A stretch of DNA of 15,000 nucleotides, from assembly GCA_009663005.1 (NCBI GenBank), contig CM018904.1, forward strand, positions 9,282,719 through 9,297,718, in the 5' to 3' direction. A program made the position numbers and the translations under genes. This document shows positions 10,266-15,000 of the stretch, piece by piece (the stretch's first letter is position 1; each line of letters opens with the position of its first letter). The notes beneath the pieces are model-generated. The model saw only the letters and a list, made by a program, of their open reading frames with translations, searched no databases and was not told the origin of the DNA. The DNA is from Actinidia chinensis (taxonomy: Eukaryota; Streptophyta; Magnoliopsida; Ericales; Actinidiaceae).

Positions 10266-10325
10266 AAAAGACATAACTACCCTTTTAATAAATATATTAA
10301 CTGTGAAAAGACATAACTACCCTTT
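10266..10325. repeat. 20-bp perfect direct repeat, 40-bp spacing
   Basis: AAAAGACATAACTACCCTTT occurs at 10266-10285 and 10306-10325, separated by 20 AT-rich bases (TTAATAAATATATTAACTGTG region). It may be the start of a degenerate tandem array or a duplication inside a dispersed repeat; flanking text at 10090-10260 has no coding frame. Confidence 0.8.
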
Positions 10326-10408
10326 GGCACCATTAATAGAACCTACCAACCACTTAAACTCGTATGCCAAATTCCATATCATTCCAATGCAAAACACTGT
10401 GTGTATAT

Positions 10409-10432
10409 GAGAGAGAGAGAGAGAGAGAGAGA
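10409..10432 (+). repeat. (GA)12 microsatellite
   Basis: Twelve uninterrupted GA units follow TGTGTATAT. The 90-codon minus-strand frame crossing it contains an alternating Leu-Ser run that is simply the translated repeat. Confidence 0.97.
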
Positions 10433-10773
10433 AAAGAATGGTTCTTCGTGTAAGATACTAGTGGTCTCAATATGTTAGTGAGGATGTGAACGAAGATATG
10501 AAGTTTTTCCTTCGTTATTGTTACAATGTATGTGCAAAGTGTAGTATAGGAATGCCTGGAGGTGGCTGGTCTAATAAGATAACATGGCAGGGGTACTAGA
10601 ATTAGTGGTGGCATGAGTACTACCACTAATCATAATGTAAGTATTTTCATTACCTTACTTCAGTTGAAATTAATTTTAGTGTTTTATTGTAAAGCTTGGT
10701 TTCTGAATATTAGAGAGTCCTAAAGGAGGTACACCAATAATATGGTGGGCATGTTGGGATTGGATCGAATCTC

Positions 10774-10815
10774 CAATGGTGATGGTTAAGATTTCAATGG
10801 TGATGGTTAAGATTT
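10774..10815 (+). repeat. Perfect 21-bp tandem duplication
   Basis: The unit CAATGGTGATGGTTAAGATT plus T occurs twice in direct succession without a mismatch, followed by a partial third start (CAAG). Perfect identity suggests a recent event. Confidence 0.95.
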
Positions 10816-10934
10816 CAAGAATAAGGTCAAAATTCAAAGTGTAATTCTTAGAGAATTGTGTTCTTTCGTTCATTGAACTATAAACTATTGATCTTCTGTT
10901 GTACTTGGGATATCTGTAAAAAGATGACTTATAA

Positions 10935-10963
10935 GTGAGAGTAAGAGTGAGAGTGAGAGTGAA
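10935..10963 (+). repeat. GAGAGT/GAGTGA short tandem tract
   Basis: The tract GTGAGAGTAAGAGTGAGAGT continues with two more GAGTGA-like steps, giving about four or five imperfect hexamers. Confidence 0.85.
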
Positions 10964-11352
10964 TAAATCAAGTGGTACAGATATAGGGACATGGAAAAAA
11001 TACTGGGGCCACCGAAATAACTCTTAAGCGGCTAAAACAACAATTATCTCCGGGCTCGAGTTTGGGTGTCGGATTTTTCCTATTGAAGAAAATGAAGTGA
11101 TAGGGCCAACTAACAATCCCAAAAAGGTCTTCAAATTTCATTTTCTTAATATAAATTAAGTTTGGATATACATTATATTGACCTGCCTAATCAAAGTTTT
11201 AAGTTTTGCACACTCATTACCTGGGGTATATCATTTGCACCCCTCTTATCTGCTTTGGATTCTCAGAATTTAATCGGGACCATTTAATTTTTATTCCTTG
11301 CAACCTACACCGTTATGAAAATATTCTCGAAATTTATTTGATATAATCTCTA

Positions 11353-11377
11353 GGGGTGGGGGGGGGGGGGGGGGGGG
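11353..11377 (+). repeat. Poly-G run, (G)4 T (G)20
   Basis: Four G (11353-11356), one T, then twenty G (11358-11377). A run this long can form a G-quadruplex and is prone to length error in sequencing and assembly, so the exact count should be treated with caution. Confidence 0.9.
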
Positions 11378-12069
11378 CTAGAAAAAAACAAAACATTTTT
11401 AATGACTTACTCTGTTTCCAGTTCTTAATTTTTTATGCTTGCTTTTTTTCTCCCTTCTTCATTTCTTTTCTTCTTCACCCTCCTTTCCCTTGGGTCCGCT
11501 ATGAAACATTGTTCCAAAAGAAATTTATGATATTTTGCGATAAAAAAAAGTTAGTCATAAATCATATGGGTGTTATTTATGAATTATAATGGCTCTTGTT
11601 ATGAATTATGATCGAGTCTGCATATTAATTATATAGTGAGATCCAACTTAGAATGTCTTATCCTTACTTTTATGAATTTTTATGGCTACTAATAAATTTT
11701 TATAAATAATTTTGATAAAATTTATATATTTATGTGGCCATTGTTATGAGAATTGTGGGTAATCATAATTTTCTTTTTATAAATTGACTTGTTATGATTT
11801 CAACAGGCACGTTGATTCATTTTTATGAATTTTTGTGTTTAATTTATGAAGTTCTTTGACTCTTACCCGGACAACGTTATGAAAATTTGTGAATTGGTTA
11901 TGAATTTTTAAATGAATTTACGAGAGTTTGTGGCTATTTTTTGTTGACCTGCTAATTGTCCGGTACTATCGATCAAAATTGATGATGTAACTCATTCTCG
12001 ACATACATTAAGTGAAAATGGTGTGTGTTTTGTGAGTGTGTCAATATCGGTCCTCTCTAATGGCAATAC
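11378..12069. other. AT-rich stretch with recurring TTATGAATT-like words
   Basis: Between about 11569 and 11935 the word TTATGAATT or a one- to two-base variant occurs roughly nine times (for example near 11570, 11601, 11671, 11820, 11909), often followed by TTTTATGG or TTTGTG. Spacing is irregular, so it is either a badly decayed minisatellite or compositional bias of an old repeat. No coding frame, RNA gene or clear element terminus was seen. Confidence 0.5.
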
Positions 12070-12250
12070 TGTTGGAAAAAGTTAAAAGTTGAGCTGATTT
12101 TGACCTAATTTTAATGGTGGGCCGTTATCGAATGTATTGAACTTGTGTGGATGGATTCTCCTTCGTGAGTAATACCGTAGTATATTTTTTGCTCAAACGA
12201 TAAAAGGTGAATGAGAAAATATCTTCAAAGTGGTACCATTGATATGAAAA

Positions 12251-12269
12251 AATGTGGAAGTCCCACATT
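12251..12269. repeat. Inverted repeat AATGTGG-N5-CCACATT in U3
   Basis: Seven-base arms (12251-12257 and 12263-12269) flank AAGTC. The GTCCCACATT core is frequent near the start of plant copia LTRs; its role here is unknown. Confidence 0.7.
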
Positions 12270-12488
12270 CGGAAAATAGAATATTTTAAAGGGTTAATAT
12301 ACTCCAAGTGTAACATTAACAAATATGAGTACTTGGAGCACAGCATAGAGGGAGTTATAGTCAAAGTGAGTTACAATTGCGTACTTATCTTTCATGTGCA
12401 CGGCGCGCTGCTCCTAGGCGGCTATTCGCTTTCCCTCGTTTTCTCTTTGTCGCTTTGTGGCGCTTATTAGAGACGCACTTGCACTTAG

Positions 12489-12496
12489 CACGTGGC
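12489..12496 (+). promoter_or_regulatory. G-box / ABRE-type element (CACGTGGC) in U3
   Basis: CACGTGGC is the classical ABA-responsive G-box recognised by bZIP factors. It lies about 290 bases upstream of the LTR TATA-like box, inside the GC-rich part of U3. Function is inferred from the motif only. Confidence 0.4.
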
Positions 12497-12530
12497 GGCT
12501 GGGTGCGATGGGGGTGTACTGAGAATTGGG

Positions 12531-12650
12531 TTAAACTTTTTATCCTGTACTTTTTTAATTACAAGAATAAACTCCTTGTAATTTCTAATACAAATTAACC
12601 CATGTAATTTTTATTACAGATTTACCCCGCATTTTATTTCTATTACTGAA
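12531..12650 (+). repeat. Imperfect tandem repeat of about four 25-36 bp units
   Basis: Units starting near 12531, 12566, 12596 and 12622 share the layout T(A)AACCC/ACTC, then TGTAATTT, then TNATTACA/TAATACA. Examples are TAACCCATGTAATTTTTATT (unit 3) and ATAAACTCCTTGTAATTTCT (unit 2). Units 1 and 4 are more diverged. The block differs in texture from the LTR around it and may be an expansion or insertion within it. Confidence 0.55.
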
Positions 12651-12785
12651 AAGTCAAGACCTTTATATTTGATAACAGGCAGGCTATTATCGCCATAAGA
12701 GGGATTTATTTGGCTGGTTAGTGGGGCTGTACATGGCTTCAATGGTGGAAAAATTCGTGGTCTTTTCATCACCATTGAAAATGCC

Positions 12786-12793
12786 TTAAATAT
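12786..12793 (+). promoter_or_regulatory. TATA-like box of the LTR
   Basis: TTAAATAT precedes leader-like sequence by about 30 bases. Its position upstream of gag fits a U3/R boundary near 12815-12830. No transcript evidence is available from sequence. Confidence 0.35.
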
Positions 12794-12823
12794 CACATCC
12801 TTACAAGTTCAAAAACACACACA

Positions 12824-12854
<31 letters not shown>

Positions 12855-13342
12855 GAGTTTCTAGTTTTTGCAGTAGAGTTATTTGTGAGAGAGTGACACT
12901 ACTTTTCTATTTCGCCGAGCACCAGAAATTGTGCTAAATTTTGAGCGAGATCGTTGCAAAGTCCTGGGAGAACAGACGCCTAACAGCCGTAAGCACCAGG
13001 ACGGGCGATTCCTGTCTTGAGACAGTGTTGAACGCTGGCCTCGATTAGTTTTATTATTTTTTCTGTTTATTTTTATACAAGTTTCTGTACATCTGTATTT
13101 ATTTTCACTTATAAATTCAGGCACTTCACTGATTTTATTTTTTATAACATCTTAAGACAGAATTCCGATTTCAGATTGTTTGTTTACTACTAACAAACAG
13201 TTTCTGATTTTGACTTTATTTGTGGAAAATACGAAATTATTTATTCTTGATTTAATACCAGATTACTAATTTCGTGTTTTAAGTACAGATGACAACTGAA
13301 CGTTGACATCTGGATTGGCTGAAATGACCCGATGAGCAGAAT

Positions 13343-14240
13343 ATGAACGGGGCACCCATTGCTATTGGTGCCAATGCGGATTGGGCCATCCCCACTGCTT
13401 GATGGCACCAGTCCAACGAACATACTGGTGAACCATGGCTGAGAAGCCAGACGGTTCAATGGAATCCGATTTCAAAAGATGGCAGGCAAAGATGCTGTTC
13501 TATTTGACGACTGAGTCTGACTTCGTTTCTCAAAGAGGACGCTCCTGTCGTGACGAGGGTGAAACCAATCGCGAGGTGATTACCTATACCGCGAGAGATC
13601 TTGGGGACATGCTGATGTTCCTTGCAGGATTATGTCCTGAATGGCTTGGACAATTCACGATCTACAATGTGTATTGTGCCAAGTGGGGGGACGGACTGCC
13701 AAAAAACTGTGGGAGTCCCTTTGGAGAAGAAGTTATAAAACCTGAAGATGCTGGAGTCAAGAGTTTCGTTGGCAGATTTCTAGAAACATGATGGTAGAAG
13801 ATGCCAAAACTGTGATAGCCAAGTCCAAGATCCCAATTGTTCCTGCATGACATTCTGCAGAAGGATGCACTCAGGTGAGACAGATTCTAAGTAGCTGCAA
13901 ATGATTGAAAAACTTCTACTTCATGGAAGATTCAAGAACTATCTCAGCACAATAGGTTTCTGAGAAAAAGGGACACAAGGCTGGCAATACAAATCAAAGG
14001 TCATTATTGTGGAGCAGGTCAGAGCTCCAAGGGTCAAACTCCAAGACCAAAAATAAAGAAATTTCAGAATCTTGGGTTGAAAGGCTAAGGCAACTTCAAA
14101 TTTTACTGGTGCAAGTGTTATATCTGAAGACAAGATTAGCATCAAGCCAAAGACTGTCGTAGTCGAAGATGCAGGGAAGTGCTTTCAAAAAGGCCCAAAA
14201 GCTGCTCAACTAACTGACTGTGGAGAATATCTCGCAATGA
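13343..14240 (+). pseudogene. Degenerate Ty1/copia gag
   Basis: Gag packages the element RNA into virus-like particles. A possible ATG at 13343 opens MNGAPIAIGANADWAIPT, which stops at a TGA; a second frame from 13435 carries FKRWQAKMLFYLTT (about residues 13-26), the characteristic copia gag (UBN2-type) segment. Further gag pieces in the same frame are YNVYCAKW and EDAGVKSFVGRFLE, ending at 13791. After this the homology continues through other frames: a TVIAKSK-type block near 13810, AEGCTQ near 13859, and a zinc-knuckle remnant at about 14100-14170, where HQAKDCRSR is readable but the upstream cysteines are displaced by stops. At least four frame changes and several stops show it cannot make Gag. 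Identity rests on recognisable motifs; lineage within copia is not assigned. Confidence 0.82.
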
Positions 14241-14452
14241 GTAAATGATATGAACTGTGTGCGGTTGTGACAGAGGTGAAACCTGACGCTCTAACTGCTA
14301 AAGAGTGGTGGGTGGACACTGGGGCTACCCATCATGTAGTTTTAATAAAGAGATGTTCACACCTATCATGTTGTCACCAATGGTGCGCAAATTTTATGGA
14401 ATCTTTGCAATTTCCAAGGTCTGAAGGGCAAGGGCAGGTCGTGCAGAAATGA
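14240..14452 (+). pseudogene. Degenerate copia aspartic protease
   Basis: The frame from 14267 reads ALTAKEWWVDTGATHHVV. WWVDTGATHH contains the catalytic D-[ST]-G triad of retroelement aspartic proteases, which cut the Gag-Pol polyprotein. The active-site DTG is intact, but the conserved flap and second half are not in the same frame; after HHVV the sequence diverges, and a stop falls at about 14450. It sits just after the zinc knuckle, the normal gag-protease order. The piece is about 60 residues against roughly 100 or more in an intact domain. Confidence 0.85.
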
Positions 14453-14764
14453 CCTCTAGAAAGGAACTAACTCTGAATATGTACTCCAGTGCGAAGATCC
14501 GCAGAATCTTATTTCAGGTCTCTACTTAGGCAAGCATGGATTAAGCTGTTTTTGTGTCAGATAAGTTTATTCTGACTAAGGATGGGTTTTAAGTGGAAAG
14601 GGGTAGCTTAGGCTGTGGATTAATTCAAAATGAATGTACTCACTGTAATCCCAAAAGTTAATATGAATAAGAATGCTAATCTGTCTTCTACTTACTTGAT
14701 TGGGTCTTCTTACATTTGGCTGGTAGATTGGGACAATGTTAATTTTGATTCTATTCGAGATTAG
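14453..14764 (+). pseudogene. Degenerate protease tail and GAG-pre-integrase domain
   Basis: The end of the protease region is readable as SRKELTLNMYSSAKIRR, then GKHGL in the same broken series, with stops between. The 47-codon frame 14624-14764 starts FKMNVLTVIPKVNMNKNA and ends near WLVDWDNVNFDSIRD. This matches the copia GAG-pre-integrase block, which in intact members contains a conserved LWHxRLGHxN; here the two histidines that would coordinate zinc are replaced. A TAG at 14762 closes the frame. Confidence 0.75.
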
Positions 14765-14789
14765 TTAACATGGGAAATATGTATCAAAT

Positions 14790-15000
14790 TTAATATTAAA
14801 AATACTTACATGTGAAGTGTGTGGAGGCGGCCCATTAACAAGCACATTTTCATCTTGGAAAGAAGTACTAACTCTCTTGATTGAAATTCATAGTGATATT
14901 TGATTTGAAATTTGTCAAACACGAGGAGGTAAAAAATATTTTATCACTTTTATAGATGACCGTACAAGGTATTGTCCATGTGTACTTGCTACAAAGTAAG
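14790..15000 (+). pseudogene. Degenerate copia integrase, 5' part, cut by window edge
   Basis: The frame around 14812 reads LTCEVCGGGPLTSTFSSW, keeping the C-x2-C pair of the HHCC zinc finger, then LIEIHSDI with the first catalytic aspartate of the rve core. A TGA replaces the next codon, after which GGKKYFITFIDDRTRYC (about 14926-14973) is well preserved, including the second conserved acidic region. One extra C near 14975 shifts the rest into a stop. The rest of integrase, reverse transcriptase, RNase H and the 3' LTR would lie beyond 15000. Integrase order before RT identifies Ty1/copia. Confidence 0.85.

Larger units (their letters stand above)
10440..11340. other. Gene-free intergenic DNA
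   Basis: No credible coding frame, RNA gene or transposon end was seen. It contains a 21-bp tandem duplication (10774-10815) and a GAGAGT-type hexamer tract (10935-10963). The remainder is unremarkable AT-rich sequence. Confidence 0.45.
12070..13260 (+). mobile_element. Probable 5' LTR of a Ty1/copia retrotransposon
   Basis: The segment upstream of copia gag begins TGTTGGAAAA (12070), a usual plant LTR start. It has an inverted repeat around GTCCCACATT (12251-12269), a GC-rich U3-like block (12395-12520), a TATA-like TTAAATAT (12786-12793) and transcribed-leader-like sequence after about 12815. A possible end is the CA at 13259-13260. No primer-binding site matching tRNA-Met could be recognised after it, and the 3' LTR lies outside the window, so the right boundary is inferred. 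A 5-base target duplication cannot be tested. About 1.2 kb would be long for copia, partly explained by the tandem-repeat insertion at 12531-12650. Confidence 0.5.

Noticed and set aside
10354..10626. 90-codon minus-strand frame with Ser-Leu repeats
   Set aside because: The Ser-Leu run is the translated (GA)12 microsatellite, and there is no protein-like motif elsewhere.
10761..10778. tRNA T-arm-like TTGGATCGAATCTCCAA
   Set aside because: It folds as a five-base stem with a seven-base loop, but no A-box, anticodon arm or acceptor stem is found upstream, so no tRNA gene.
11356..11589. 77-codon frame beginning in the G run
   Set aside because: Its start is the poly-Gly translation of the G run; the rest is Phe-rich with no domain.
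13662..14145. Minus-strand frames of 63 and 68 codons
   Set aside because: They are antisense shadows of the recognised copia gag region.
1..15000. CRISPR arrays, bacterial operons, IS elements, phage genes, rRNA genes
   Set aside because: No regularly spaced repeats with unique spacers, no ribosome-binding-site-led gene strings, and no rRNA-like sequence were seen; composition and mobile elements are of plant nuclear type.

Overview
The window looks like plant nuclear DNA, most likely from a dicot. It is AT-rich with long A/T homopolymer tracts, has no compact bacterial-style genes or operons, carries paired non-autonomous Helitrons with typical plant termini, and ends in a decayed Ty1/copia LTR retrotransposon. 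No intact, complete protein-coding gene can be demonstrated. Most open frames are short, start at non-ATG codons, or lie in low-complexity sequence.

Layout. (1) 1-6104: no recognisable gene. A few minus-strand segments look like exons. The best is 2922-3125, with acceptor and donor sites and a charged, helix-like 67-residue frame. The rest reads as intron or intergenic DNA. (2) 6105-8690: two related Helitrons in head-to-tail tandem (6105-7288 and 7290-8690). Each starts with TC, ends with a GC-rich hairpin and CTAG, and has a long internal imperfect palindrome but no Rep/helicase coding sequence. The pair sits between a host A (6104) and T (8691), as expected for Helitron insertion. (3) 8692-9010: a possible minus-strand promoter, with TATATAAG at 8985-8978, and a non-coding first exon ending at a GTGAAA donor after 8819. 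If real, the Helitrons lie in the first intron of a minus-strand gene whose later exons could be those near 3 kb. This link is inference. (4) 9010-12069: gene-free DNA with microsatellites, small tandem duplications, a 20-base G run, and an AT-rich stretch where TTATGAATT-like words recur. (5) 12070-15000: a probable 5' LTR (from about 12070; end uncertain, perhaps near 13260), then a frameshifted and stop-riddled copia gag, zinc knuckle, protease, GAG-pre-integrase and start of integrase, running off the right edge.

The two element groups are unrelated. Neither encodes a working product in this window; both are relics or non-autonomous passengers. The most informative observation is the tandem Helitron pair with its internal palindromes. 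No undescribed functional system could be shown.
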